From: UBA1568 sp964488025
GTDB taxonomy: Bacteria > Patescibacteriota > Minisyncoccia > Moranbacterales > UBA1568
Assembly: GCA_964488025.1 (NCBI GenBank)
Contig: CAZATJ010000004.1
Location: forward strand, 1-64,000
Direction: 5' to 3'
Length of the DNA: 64,000 nt
Shown here: one piece after another, positions 25,146-33,927 of the stretch
Layout of the letters: each line of letters opens with the position of its first letter
Position numbering within the stretch: position 1 is the first letter of the stretch
The notes under the pieces: generated by a model
Databases searched by the model: none
Seen by the model: the letters and a program-made list of their open reading frames with translations, nothing else
What the model was told of the DNA's origin: nothing
Program-made: the position numbers and the translations under genes

Positions 25146-25835
25146 ATGAAAAAAGGGAAATTGATAGTATTGGATGGTACGGATGGGTCGGGCAAGGCGA
25201 CGCAGGTCAAGCTCTTGCTGGCTCGCTTGAAAAAAGGAGGGTATAAAGTGCGTATACTTGATTTCCCGCAGTACGAGAAGAATTTTTTTGGGAAGTTGAT
25301 CGGTGAATGTCTGGCTGGCAAGTACGGAGATTTTATCGCTATTGATCCGCACATTGCTTCGGCACTTTATGCGGCCGACCGTTTCGAGTCTAAGGTGACA
25401 ATAGAGAAGTGGCTCAGTGCCGGTTATGTCGTAGTGCTTGATCGCTATGTCAGTGCCAACCAGATCCACCAGGGTGGCAAGATCACTGATCCGAAGAAAC
25501 GAAAAGAGTTTCTCAGATGGCTCGATACCCTGGAGTTTAAGGTTTATGGCATCCCACGCCCGCATCTCGTGTGTTATCTTGATGTCCCTCGAGCAATTTC
25601 TGATCGGTTGTTGACACAGAGGCGCCAAGGACGTTCGACAAATCGTTCGCTCAAAGGAAGAAGAGATCTGGCTGAGAAAAACAAAACCCATCTCGACGCC
25701 TCGCGTGAAAGTGCCTTGAAGATTGTAAAACAGAGCAATTCCTGGGAACGGATTGCTTGTGCCCCGAAGGGCGAGCTTCTATCTCGTGAAGAAATTTCCG
25801 AACTGATTTGGAATAAAGTTAAAAAAGTAGTATGA
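25146..25835 (+). CDS. tmk: Thymidylate kinase
   Basis: A 229-residue dTMP kinase. The P-loop DGTDGSGKATQ differs from the common GKSTQ by Ala for Ser. The DRY box VLDRYVSANQIHQGG and the C-terminal segment around ERIACAPKGELLSREEI match the family. It phosphorylates dTMP from ThyX to dTDP. Its last four bases (ATGA) overlap the dut start, so translation is coupled. Confidence 0.9.
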   Translation: MKKGKLIVLDGTDGSGKATQVKLLLARLKKGGYKVRILDFPQYEKNFFGKLIGECLAGKYGDFIAIDPHIASALYAADRFESKVTIEKWLSAGYVVVLDRYVSANQIHQGGKITDPKKRKEFLRWLDTLEFKVYGIPRPHLVCYLDVPRAISDRLLTQRRQGRSTNRSLKGRRDLAEKNKTHLDASRESALKIVKQSNSWERIACAPKGELLSREEISELIWNKVKKVV

Positions 25836-26257
25836 AATTATCGGTCAAAAAATTACATCCGGATGCGAAGTTGCCGACTCGGGCTCATGCCGACGATGCC
25901 GGTTTGGATATCTACTCGCTTGAAGCGGTGACGATTGCTCCTGGGGAGAAAGTAGCACTCAAAACCGGTATTGCCATGGCTATTCCAACTGGGTATGTCG
26001 GTCTTGTGTGGGATAAGGGGAGCGTTGGAGTGAAAGGCGGTGTTAAAACACTGGGTGGAGTGGTTGATGCAGCGTATCGCGGAGAGCTCATCATCGGACT
26101 AGTCAATCTTTCACGGGAACCGTATGTATTCGAAAAAGGTGCTAAAATAAGCCAATTATTGATACAAAAAGTGGAATTGCCCGAAGTGTGTGAAGTTTCG
26201 GAATTAGATGATACCATACGAGGTGTTGGTGGTTTCGGGAGTACCGGCACTCATTAG
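25832..26257 (+). CDS. dut: dUTP diphosphatase
   Basis: A 141-residue trimeric dUTPase. The five motifs are visible: DAGLDIYS, WDKGSVGVKG (replacing the usual PRSG type), GGVVDAAYRGEL, KGAKISQLLIQKV and RGVGGFGSTGTH. It converts dUTP to dUMP, both feeding ThyX and keeping uracil out of DNA. It overlaps tmk by four bases. Confidence 0.93.
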   Translation: MKLSVKKLHPDAKLPTRAHADDAGLDIYSLEAVTIAPGEKVALKTGIAMAIPTGYVGLVWDKGSVGVKGGVKTLGGVVDAAYRGELIIGLVNLSREPYVFEKGAKISQLLIQKVELPEVCEVSELDDTIRGVGGFGSTGTH

Positions 26258-26267
26258 AAGAAAATGT

Positions 26268-27743
26268 ATGAAGTATAACGTCACTATCGGCATGGAAGTG
26301 CACGCGGAACTCAAGACGAGTTCCAAGATGTTTTGCGCGTGCAAAAATGGCTTGGGTATGGAGATGGTGCCGAACGTCAATATCTGTCCGGTCTGTACCG
26401 CACAACCAGGGTCACTGCCGGTGCCTAATGTGACCGCTATCGAAGCCGTCCAGCGCGTTGGATTGGCACTGGGTTGTACGATTCGTCTGACCTCGAAATT
26501 TGATCGCAAAAATTATTTTTATCCTGACTTACCAAAGGGATACCAGATTTCTCAGTTTGATCAACCCTTCTGCGAACAAGGGACGATGGTGGTTGGCGAT
26601 AAGTCGATTCGTATCACTCGTATTCACCTGGAGGAGGATACGGGTAAATCGATGCATCCGGCTGGTGCCGACTATACGCTGGTTGACTACAATCGCGCCG
26701 GCGTGCCACTTATGGAGTTGGTCACGGAGGCTGACTTTACCAATAGTCGTGACGTTGGCATGTTTTGTCAGAAATTGCGCCAGATATTGCGTTACCTTGA
26801 TGCCTCCAATGCTGATATGGAGAAGGGGCAGATGCGCTGTGAGGTGAACATTTCGCTGTACCCAGATGGGGCTGATCGTTTGTCGGGGACTAAGGTAGAG
26901 GTGAAAAATATCAATTCGTTTCGCTCTGTGGAACGATCGATTGAATATGAGATAACACGACAGACTGAAGCGTTGGAACGGGGCGAAAAATTAGTGCAGG
27001 AAACACGCGGGTGGGATGAGAACAAAAATATCACCGTTTCTCAACGTAAAAAAGAGTCCGCTCACGACTATCGTTATTTTCCGGAGCCCGATATCCCGCC
27101 GTTCGAGTTCACTTCCGAGTATGTAGAAAAACTGCGAATGACGTTACCGGAACTGCCAGATGCTAAATTGAAACGCTTTATCGAAGAATATGGTCTTCCT
27201 GAAAAAGATGCGGTCATTTTGACTGAGGAACGGAGGTTCTCGGCGTACTTTGAGGCGGCGGTAAGTGAGCTGGATGCTAAAGCGCTGTCACACGAGATAG
27301 TAGCTCCTCTCGAGCGGGCGGTTAAATTGGCTGCCAACTATATGCTGACGGAGTTACGAAAACACTTGGTAGAAAACAATCAGTCAATTGAAGAAATACC
27401 CATTACTGCGGAAAATTATGCCGAATTTATCGGTATTGTCGCTGATGGCAAGATTAACTCGAGTGCTGCCCAGACGGTACTCGCGGAAATGTACGCGAAT
27501 AAGGATGGCGATACTGATCCGTCGCATATCATTGATCGGCTTAACTTGGGCCAGGTGAATGATTCTGAAGCTTTGGAGAAAGCCGTGGATATGGTTCTGG
27601 AACGCAATGAACAGTCGATCGCAGACTTTAAAGCTGGCAAGCAAAACGCCCTGCAGTATCTGATGGGTCAGGTGATGAAAGAATCAAAAGGCAAAGCCAA
27701 TCCGCAGATGGTAATGGAGCTTTTGAGGAAGAAACTTGCATAG
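26268..27743 (+). CDS. gatB: Asp-tRNA(Asn)/Glu-tRNA(Gln) amidotransferase subunit B
   Basis: A 491-residue GatB. ATG 26268 gives MKYNVTIGMEVHAELKTSSK, the family start. Zinc cysteines (CAC, CPVC), LDRKNYFYPDLPKGYQ-type sequence (here FDRKNYFYPDLPKGYQISQ) and the C-terminal YqeY-like domain are visible. It phosphorylates and amidates mischarged Glu-tRNA(Gln) with GatCA. It sits at the end of the dTTP operon rather than with gatCA. Confidence 0.95.
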   Translation: MKYNVTIGMEVHAELKTSSKMFCACKNGLGMEMVPNVNICPVCTAQPGSLPVPNVTAIEAVQRVGLALGCTIRLTSKFDRKNYFYPDLPKGYQISQFDQPFCEQGTMVVGDKSIRITRIHLEEDTGKSMHPAGADYTLVDYNRAGVPLMELVTEADFTNSRDVGMFCQKLRQILRYLDASNADMEKGQMRCEVNISLYPDGADRLSGTKVEVKNINSFRSVERSIEYEITRQTEALERGEKLVQETRGWDENKNITVSQRKKESAHDYRYFPEPDIPPFEFTSEYVEKLRMTLPELPDAKLKRFIEEYGLPEKDAVILTEERRFSAYFEAAVSELDAKALSHEIVAPLERAVKLAANYMLTELRKHLVENNQSIEEIPITAENYAEFIGIVADGKINSSAAQTVLAEMYANKDGDTDPSHIIDRLNLGQVNDSEALEKAVDMVLERNEQSIADFKAGKQNALQYLMGQVMKESKGKANPQMVMELLRKKLA

Positions 27744-27744
27744 T

Positions 27745-27773
27745 AAAAAACTCCGGATAATCCGGAGTTTTTT
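27745..27773. terminator. Bidirectional terminator between gatB and miaA
   Basis: ACTCCGGA (27750-27757), loop TAA, TCCGGAGT (27761-27768), with A-run before and T-run after. It serves the convergent gatB and dnaE-miaA units. TTACGTAA follows twice, the same word found in the terminator at 954-985. Confidence 0.9.
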
Positions 27774-27786
27774 GTTACGTAATTTG

Positions 27787-28722
27787 TTACGTAATTAATT
27801 TTTCGGTTTCTTCGGGATAAGTAATCCAATGAAGGGGAATGGTTTTTTCGAAACGACGGAGCCAGGTGAGCTGGCGTTTGGCATAGTGGCGGATTTCGAA
27901 TTCCAGCCGTTCTTTCATCTCATCTTCTGTAATCTTTTGTTGAAGTAAGAGGGCAATATATTTGTACTCAAGGCCGAAGCTTTCCAGTTTCTTCCAACTG
28001 AGTCCTTCGGCGCGTAGGTGTTTCACCTCGGCTATCATGCCCTGTTGCAGTCTTTTTTCCAGGCGTGTGGCAATATTTTTATAGAGGATTTCTTGTGATG
28101 GGTTGAGGACGATGACGAGAAAGTCTTGATGATTGATGAGGGATGATTGATGAGGGATAGGGACGGTGCCGAGGGAGGCACAGATTTCGAGGGCGCGGAT
28201 AAGTCGGATTTTATTTTGAGGATCAATGTTGTGGGCTCGGGCAGGGTCTTTTTTCTCGAGTTCTGCAAAGAGTTCTTCGACTGAAAGTTTTCCGAGTGTT
28301 TGGCGCAGTTTTGGATTGGGTTTGACGGACGGGAAAGCACTCCCTTCGATGAGGGCTTGGATCCAAAATCCGGTACCACCACAAATGATGGGGGTTTTGC
28401 CGCGCTTCTTGATATCAGCTATGGCCCGTTTGGCATCGCGGACGAAGTGGGTGACATTATAACTTCTCTTTGGCGATGCCACATCGAGGAGATGATGTCT
28501 CACGCCCTCAGAAAAGTATGCCTCCTGTTTTTTGTTGACTGTTGATTGCTGATTGTCTCTTGGCACTTTCCCGGTACCTATATCCATATCACGGTACACT
28601 TGGCGGCTGTCGGCGGAAACGATTTCACCATGGTATTTTCGTGCCAGAAGAATGGCTAAATCCGACTTGCCAGAGGCCGTCGGTCCCATGATGACGATAG
28701 TTTTTTTGGGTGTCTTTAACAT
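27787..28722 (-). CDS. miaA: tRNA dimethylallyltransferase
   Basis: A 311-residue MiaA from the ATG at 28722. P-loop IMGPTASGKSDLA, SADSRQVYRDMDIGTGK, ICGGTGFWIQAL and KLRQ...IRLIRALEI are diagnostic. It puts the isopentenyl group on A37 of tRNAs reading U-starting codons. Two low-complexity inserts, NQQSTVNKKQEA near residue 62 and HQSSLINHQ near residue 195, are encoded by short repeats. The ATG choice is supported by a promoter ending six bases upstream; an upstream in-frame start would overlap that promoter. Confidence 0.93.
   Translation of the reverse strand: MLKTPKKTIVIMGPTASGKSDLAILLARKYHGEIVSADSRQVYRDMDIGTGKVPRDNQQSTVNKKQEAYFSEGVRHHLLDVASPKRSYNVTHFVRDAKRAIADIKKRGKTPIICGGTGFWIQALIEGSAFPSVKPNPKLRQTLGKLSVEELFAELEKKDPARAHNIDPQNKIRLIRALEICASLGTVPIPHQSSLINHQDFLVIVLNPSQEILYKNIATRLEKRLQQGMIAEVKHLRAEGLSWKKLESFGLEYKYIALLLQQKITEDEMKERLEFEIRHYAKRQLTWLRRFEKTIPLHWITYPEETEKLIT
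28131..28158 (-). repeat. Tandem 14-mer in frame inside miaA
   Basis: GATTGATGAGGGAT occurs twice head to tail (28131-28144 and 28145-28158), producing the HQSSLINHQ segment of MiaA. Confidence 0.75.
28529..28557 (-). repeat. Family A repeat, in frame in miaA
   Basis: On the coding strand GACAATCAGCAATCAACAGT followed by CAACAAAAA, encoding DNQQSTVNKK. The same word type is in ligA and dnaX. Confidence 0.65.
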
Positions 28723-28728
28723 CGCGCC

Positions 28729-28757
28729 AGTATGGCAAATTATTCTCTTTTTGGCAA
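28729..28757 (-). promoter_or_regulatory. miaA promoter, leaderless
   Basis: On the minus strand TTGCCA (28752-28757), a 17-base spacer ending TGC, and CATACT (28729-28734). Exactly six bases then separate the box from the ATG at 28722. Confidence 0.65.
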
Positions 28758-28800
28758 AGAAGGAGCTGGTTATTATCAAATTATTTTCTTTCTCCGGGTA

Positions 28801-28918
28801 CCGTCGGCCAGCCTCGCCGAGTCTAGGCGGGTAACATTTTTGATGAGTAAGCCGGTAACAGTCGAGCGTAGGCAGGATGATCTCGACTCGACCGCTCCCT
28901 GTTCGGCGGAGCGAGTCA
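28801..28918. repeat. GC-rich repeat family G, copy 2, with hairpin
   Basis: Read on the minus strand, 28801-28832 contains CCCGCCTAG and GAGGCTGGCCGA in the same order as at 21833-21860. Next to it GACT-CGAC-CGCTCC pairs with GGAGCG-AGTC (28884-28918). There is no T-run, and no gene fits this dnaE-miaA spacer. Confidence 0.65.
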
Positions 28919-28976
28919 GAAATGTTCGATGGTCACGAAAGGGTAAGAAAAGGGAAAGAGTAAGGAAATACCCAAT

Positions 28977-31900
28977 TCATGAAACAGACTCCACCCCATC
29001 GATGGCCCCGATCTGTGCGAGTTGTTCGGTTGAGGGGTCGATGGAAAACGTCGTCTCGATGACTGTCATCCCGATTTTCACGGAGACTTTTTGTTCTCCT
29101 TCCGGAATGGTTTTCAGATATTCCGAAAGCGACCGGATCGTCTGGGTCGGATTGGTGGTGTCGATAGCAATAGTGATTTTGTTGCGGGAGGATATTGCTT
29201 CTCTTTCTTCCGCTTGTGGTGTCGGGCGGGCGAGCTTGGTGCGAGTGGCTTCGCCACGGGCGAATTGGTGGAGCGTATTTGGAGAGACTTTCTCGACGCC
29301 CTCGGCAACGCATTTAAGGTCGCCGTCTTTGTGTGAGAGACGGGCATCGACGATGACGACTTCGCCTGGAATCCAAGATTCTCCGGTGCGTTCAGCTGCT
29401 TTACCAAAGACCAGCATCTCGATACGGCCGGTCATGTCTTCGAGACCGACGAAGTACATGATACTGCCAGTTTTGGTCAGTACCTTGCGTACGGTCGTAA
29501 TGACGCCACCAAGACGAACACGGGCGCCGTCGCTTTGTTTTTCGAGAGTGCCGAGCGGGGTGGCTGTTTTGTTGAAGTAGGGCTGATATTCGCTTGTCGG
29601 GTGATCGCTCACGTAGAGTCCGAGCAGTTCCTTTTCCCAGATGAGGCGCGTTTTCTTGTCCGCCGGATCGGTAGGGATGAGATTGATCCGACTGATCGGC
29701 ATAGCCATACCCCCAAAGAGACTGTCGGAATGTGTTTCGGAAATAGTTTTTAAATTTTTTCCATGACGGAGAATGACATCAAGATTGGCGAGGAGCAATT
29801 GGCGTTCGCCGAAGTCTTCCAGGGCACCGACTTTGATGAGGGCCTCGATGGATTTCTTGTTGAGGTCTTTGGTTTGGACTCGCTCGACGAAATTTTCGAG
29901 GGTCGTATACTTTCCACCTTGTTTTCTTACTTCGACGATGTCATGTGCTACGACATGACCGACATTTTTGATAGCGTTGATTCCAAAACGTATACGCTCT
30001 TTGCCATCCTCACCTGAAATCACGGCGAACTCCTCGAAACTTTCGTTGATGGATGGCGGAAGCACCTCGATGCCCATTTCTCGGGTCTCGGTCACCTCGA
30101 TGGCGATGCGGTCGATGTTGTCCTGGTCGGAAGTGAGGAGGGCGGCCATGAATTCGGCCGGATAGTGGGCTTTGAGGTAGGCGGTTTGATATCCGACCAA
30201 GGCGTAACAGGCGGCGTGGGAACGGTTAAAGCCGTAGCCGGCGAATGGTTCGATAAAAGCGAAGATCTTTTCGCCGATACTCTTTCCGACGCCCGTATTG
30301 ATGCAGCCTTCGATGAATTTCTCTCGTTGTTCGGCAACGAGCTCTTTGATTTTCTTGCCGACCGCTTTACGCAGAACGTCGGCTTCTCCGAGTGAAAATC
30401 CAGCCAGATCACGAGCGATTTGCATGAGTTGTTCCTGATAGACGGCCACTCCGTAAGTATTTTTGAGAATTGGTTCGAGTTTTTGGTGGAGATATTTGAC
30501 GGTCTTGGTACCGTGTTTTCCCGAGATGAAATCTGGAATATAGTCCATCGGTCCTGGTCGGTAGAGGGCAACCATGGCGATGATATCCTCGAAGACGGTC
30601 GGCTTCAGCTGTTTGAGGTAGCGTTTCATGCCGGAACTTTCCAGCTGGAAGACACCCGTAGTGTGAGCATCCTGCAGGAGTTTGTAGGTGAGTTCATCAT
30701 CAAGTGGGATCTTTTCGATATTGATATCGATTTTCTTTGTCTTCCGTACGATACGAAGCGTATTCTGGATGATGGTGAGGTTTTTCAATCCCAGGAAGTC
30801 CATCTTGAGGAGGCCAATCTTTTCCACAGCGTTCATTTTGGTGGAAGCGGGATATTGGGTAACAACCCCTTCTCGTGAACCTGACACCCGTTGCAGGGGC
30901 GTGTAATCGGTGACGGGGTCTTTGGTGATAACCACGCCGCAGGCATGCATCGAAGCGTGTCGTGCCAAGCCCTCTAGTTTTTGGGCAGTATCGATGAGTT
31001 TTTTGGCGTCGGCGTTGTTTCCATACCAGGCTTGGAATTCCGGCACCTCATTGAGAGCCTTGCCGATCGAGGTAAACATCGGAATCATTTTTGATGTTTT
31101 GTCACACATCTCATAGGGAAAGCCGAGTGCCCGGCCGACATCACGGATTGCGGCTCGGGCCGCCATGGTTCCGAAGGTGATGATCTGGGCCACATGATCG
31201 TTTCCGTATTTTTCGCGGACATAGTTGAGCACGTCGTCACGTCGGTCATCGGCGAAGTCCATGTCGACATCCGGCATTGACACGCGTTCCGGGTTAAGAA
31301 ACCGCTCAAAGAGCAGGTTGTACTTGATGGGGTCAAGGTCGGTGATACCGGTGAGATAGGCCACCAATGACCCGGCAGCCGAACCGCGTCCGGGACCGAC
31401 GACGACACCGTTTCCTTTCGCCCAGTTGACGAAATCCTGTACGATCAAGAAGTATGAGGCGAAGCCGGTGCTTTTGATGACGTCGAGCTCGTAGTTCAGG
31501 CGGGTGGCATATTCCTCGCCCATGTCTGTATCACCGAAACGTTTCCGCATGCCGATTTCGCAGAGTTCGCGCAGGTAGCTGTCGGCGGTTTTCCCTTCCG
31601 GAAGCGGGAAAGAGGGGAGGTGGTTTTGACCCATGTGGATAGTGACATTGCAGGCGGCAGCGATTTTTTCAGTGTTTTCCAGGGCTTCCGGAAAATCCCG
31701 AAAAATTTCTTCCATTTCCGATGGGGAGCGCAGCGACAGGTCGAATTCCTTCATACTGAACCGTTCATGGTCGGTGACTTTCTTGTTGTCGCGGATGCAG
31801 AGGAGAATATCCTGGATTTCGGTATGTTCTTTTTTTACGTAGTGCACGTCGACCGCTGCGACCACCGGAATACCGGTTTCACGGCTGATTTGGACGAGTC

Positions 31901-32465
31901 CTTGATTGACGGCGAGCTGATTCTCATTTTCGGTGTGAGGACCGAGTTCCAGGTAAAAATTTTCTTTGCCAAAAATATCCTGATATTCGAGAGCAACCAC
32001 CTTGGCGCGTTCGTAGTTGCCATAGATGATTTCTGACGGTACTTCGCCCTGAAGCGATCCGGAGAGAGCAATCAATCCCTCACTATATTCCCGCAGGAGC
32101 TTCTTATCAGCCCGGGCTTTATAATAGAAACCATCAAGCTGGGCGATGGAGATGATTTTCATCAGGTTCTTGTACCCGGTATCGTTCTTGGCGAGGAGTA
32201 CCAGCTGTGTTCGTCTACGGTCTTCTGAAGTATTATTTTTACTGTTGAGATCTTTGCAGACGAAAATCTCGGCCCCGATGATAGCCTTGATGCCGTACTC
32301 CTTGGCTTTGCTATAAAATTCTACGGCGCCGTACATGGCCGAGGTATCGGTGAGCGCGATCGCTGTCATACCGAACTCTTTGGCTTGCGAAAGCAGCTCC
32401 TCTATTTTTGGAAGAGCGGTGAGGAGCGAATAGTGGGAGTGAACGTGGAGGTGAGTGAACTGCAT
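28977..32465 (-). CDS. dnaE: DNA polymerase III alpha subunit
   Basis: A 1162-residue replicative polymerase. The N-terminal PHP domain begins FTHLHVHSHYSLL. The catalytic aspartates are in PDVDMDFADDRRDDV, near residue 400. GVFQLESSGMKRYLKQLKP and YQEQLMQIARDLAGFSLGEA mark the palm and thumb, and a C-terminal OB fold (VRLGGVITTVRKVLT) ends the protein. No separate proofreading domain is seen, so it is the DnaE rather than PolC type. ATG 32465 is preceded immediately by a family B repeat. It is followed on the same strand by miaA. Confidence 0.96.
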   Translation of the reverse strand: MQFTHLHVHSHYSLLTALPKIEELLSQAKEFGMTAIALTDTSAMYGAVEFYSKAKEYGIKAIIGAEIFVCKDLNSKNNTSEDRRRTQLVLLAKNDTGYKNLMKIISIAQLDGFYYKARADKKLLREYSEGLIALSGSLQGEVPSEIIYGNYERAKVVALEYQDIFGKENFYLELGPHTENENQLAVNQGLVQISRETGIPVVAAVDVHYVKKEHTEIQDILLCIRDNKKVTDHERFSMKEFDLSLRSPSEMEEIFRDFPEALENTEKIAAACNVTIHMGQNHLPSFPLPEGKTADSYLRELCEIGMRKRFGDTDMGEEYATRLNYELDVIKSTGFASYFLIVQDFVNWAKGNGVVVGPGRGSAAGSLVAYLTGITDLDPIKYNLLFERFLNPERVSMPDVDMDFADDRRDDVLNYVREKYGNDHVAQIITFGTMAARAAIRDVGRALGFPYEMCDKTSKMIPMFTSIGKALNEVPEFQAWYGNNADAKKLIDTAQKLEGLARHASMHACGVVITKDPVTDYTPLQRVSGSREGVVTQYPASTKMNAVEKIGLLKMDFLGLKNLTIIQNTLRIVRKTKKIDINIEKIPLDDELTYKLLQDAHTTGVFQLESSGMKRYLKQLKPTVFEDIIAMVALYRPGPMDYIPDFISGKHGTKTVKYLHQKLEPILKNTYGVAVYQEQLMQIARDLAGFSLGEADVLRKAVGKKIKELVAEQREKFIEGCINTGVGKSIGEKIFAFIEPFAGYGFNRSHAACYALVGYQTAYLKAHYPAEFMAALLTSDQDNIDRIAIEVTETREMGIEVLPPSINESFEEFAVISGEDGKERIRFGINAIKNVGHVVAHDIVEVRKQGGKYTTLENFVERVQTKDLNKKSIEALIKVGALEDFGERQLLLANLDVILRHGKNLKTISETHSDSLFGGMAMPISRINLIPTDPADKKTRLIWEKELLGLYVSDHPTSEYQPYFNKTATPLGTLEKQSDGARVRLGGVITTVRKVLTKTGSIMYFVGLEDMTGRIEMLVFGKAAERTGESWIPGEVVIVDARLSHKDGDLKCVAEGVEKVSPNTLHQFARGEATRTKLARPTPQAEEREAISSRNKITIAIDTTNPTQTIRSLSEYLKTIPEGEQKVSVKIGMTVIETTFSIDPSTEQLAQIGAIDGVESVS

Positions 32466-32545
32466 AGCTTTTAGCTTCGTCAGCTTTTAGCTTCGTCAGC
32501 TTTTTCTAAGAAGCTAATGCCGCTATTGAAGCTAGTGAAGCTGAC
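32466..32545 (-). repeat. Family B repeat upstream of dnaE
   Basis: On the minus strand the unit GCTGACGAAGCTAAAA is repeated directly before the dnaE ATG, and further units (GCTAATGCC, GAAGCTAGTGAAGC) follow. It occupies the place where the dnaE ribosome-binding site would be expected. Confidence 0.65.
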
Positions 32546-32616
32546 AATTAAAAAACACCTCTCAATAAGGAAAGGCGTGACATTGAAAACGGTTGAGATA
32601 TGGCATAGAGCTTGGT

Positions 32617-32655
32617 TCCCTCATAGCCCGGACATGTCCTTGGGTTTTGCAGGGA
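32617..32655. other. Structured spacer between dnaE and rnhB
   Basis: TCCCT (32617-32621) pairs with AGGGA (32651-32655), GCCC (32626-32629) with GGGT (32642-32645), and GGA/TCC closes a CATG loop in the middle. If rnhB is leaderless, this hairpin lies outside the rnhB mRNA. No known RNA family was recognised. Confidence 0.4.
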
Positions 32656-32673
32656 GGTTATCTAGCTATAGTA

Positions 32674-32679
32674 TATAAT
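32674..32679 (+). promoter_or_regulatory. rnhB -10 box, leaderless or overlapping SD
   Basis: Perfect TATAAT, then GGAGTT, then the ATG at 32686. Spacing fits a leaderless start, although GGAG could also serve as a Shine-Dalgarno on a longer transcript. Confidence 0.55.
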
Positions 32680-32685
32680 GGAGTT

Positions 32686-33393
32686 ATGGAAACGACAACT
32701 TTCGACAGGGAGCGTGAGCTGGCGGCACAGGGAATGCCCTTTGTCATCGGAATTGATGAAGCGGGTCGGGGACCACTCTGCGGGCCGGTGGTGGCCGCCG
32801 CCGTGTGTTTTAAGGATCCATTTTTCGTTATTCCAGAGCGATTGATTCAGGAGTTCTCTCTCATTCGCGATTCCAAGAAACTTTCGGAAACGCAGCGTGA
32901 AAAGATTTTTGACTTGATTCAGGAGTATTTTCACGTGGGAATCGGCCTGGCAAGAAGCGATGTGATTGATCGTATGAATATCCTGCAGGCTACGTTTCTG
33001 GCCATGAGAGGTGCTTTTACCATGCTGCGAAAAAAGCTGCCCCGGGAAATGTTGACCCAAGGTATTTTGCTTATTGATGGGAATCAAGAGATCCCGAATC
33101 TTTCATTGAAACAGGAGGCAGTTATCGCAGGGGATAGTACGGTCAAGTCTATCGCGGCGGCATCGATTATCGCCAAAGTGACGCGAGATCGGATGATGCT
33201 CGAGTATGACCAACAATATCCACAATATGGATTTGCGAAGCACAAGGGGTATGGCACCAAGGTACATATGGACGCGCTTCGGAAATATGGGCCGACCCCG
33301 ATCCATCGGATGTCGTTCAAACCAGTCTTGTTGTCGATTCCGGAGAACGCCAACAGACGGTTTTCGAATGTTTTGAAGCCACGGAAGAAATAG
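32686..33393 (+). CDS. rnhB: Ribonuclease HII
   Basis: A 235-residue RNase HII. The active-site segment GIDEAGRGPLCGPVVAAAV carries the DEAG motif, followed by RDSKKLSETQREKI and ILLIDGN. The C-terminal HKGYGT motif (AKHKGYGTKVHMDAL) is present. It removes RNA primers and misincorporated ribonucleotides. ATG 32686 is chosen over an upstream alternative start because the protein family begins here and a TATAAT box precedes it. Confidence 0.95.
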   Translation: METTTFDRERELAAQGMPFVIGIDEAGRGPLCGPVVAAAVCFKDPFFVIPERLIQEFSLIRDSKKLSETQREKIFDLIQEYFHVGIGLARSDVIDRMNILQATFLAMRGAFTMLRKKLPREMLTQGILLIDGNQEIPNLSLKQEAVIAGDSTVKSIAAASIIAKVTRDRMMLEYDQQYPQYGFAKHKGYGTKVHMDALRKYGPTPIHRMSFKPVLLSIPENANRRFSNVLKPRKK

Positions 33394-33421
33394 CACAGCT
33401 GCTGGGATTTTTCTGTCGAGC

Positions 33422-33542
33422 AATCCTCCAAAGTACCGCTGGTTCGCCCCAGCGTGGCGAACTGCTCTACGTTAAAGTCCTTGCTCTTCCTCCTCCGTCG
33501 GAAACCATGCCCGCTCAGCCTTTAAAGTTACTTTGGAAGATT
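33422..33542. mobile_element. 121-base inverted-repeat element (possible MITE or structured RNA)
   Basis: Terminal inverted repeats AATCCTCCAAAGTA (33422-33435) and TACTTTGGAAGATT (33529-33542) pair at 13 of 14 positions. Inside, GTTCGCC/GGCGAAC (33442-33448, 33456-33462) competes with CGCTGG/CCAGCG, and TTAAAG pairs with CTTTAA nearer the right end. No open frame of note is present. It fills most of the rnhB-rpmF spacer. Confidence 0.55.
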
Positions 33543-33579
33543 CTCGCCAGAAAATTCAGGACATTGGATAGAGGGGGTG

Positions 33580-33608
33580 TTGTCAAAAGTGAAAAGGCGT
33601 GTTACATT
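33580..33608 (+). promoter_or_regulatory. rpmF promoter
   Basis: TTGTCA (33580-33585), 17-base spacer, TACATT (33603-33608), just after the inverted-repeat element. Confidence 0.6.
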
Positions 33609-33636
33609 CAATACATCGTAAATTTTTTCAACTGTT

Positions 33637-33843
33637 ATGGCTCTACCAAAGCAAAGACATACCCGTCATCGTCGTGATCGTGCTCGCAAGCAATACGATG
33701 TGCAATTGGTGAATACTCAGGAGTGTCCGAAGTGCAAAGCGCCTGTTTTGTCGCACCGTGCTTGTCCTGCTTGTGGCTTTTATAAAGGAAAAGAAGCGGT
33801 GAAAATGGCCCCGAAGTTGGAGACTTCCAAAAAATCTGCCTAA
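33637..33843 (+). CDS. rpmF: Ribosomal protein bL32
   Basis: A 68-residue L32. MALPKQRHTRHRRDRARKQY is the basic N-terminus, and a zinc ribbon is formed by CPKC and CPAC. It is the Cys4, zinc-binding form. A short Lys/Ser tail follows. Confidence 0.95.
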   Translation: MALPKQRHTRHRRDRARKQYDVQLVNTQECPKCKAPVLSHRACPACGFYKGKEAVKMAPKLETSKKSA

Positions 33844-33927
33844 GTTATGGATCCCTGCCCGGTTTTTGGGCGGATTGGCTCCTCCTTCGTGGGGGTACTC
33901 ATACGTTGCTGAGGTGACAAAAATAAA

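Noticed and set aside
28732..29580. A 282-codon plus-strand open frame
   Set aside because: It lies antisense to the dnaE 3' end and a repeat-rich spacer, has no family motifs, and dnaE on the other strand is certain.
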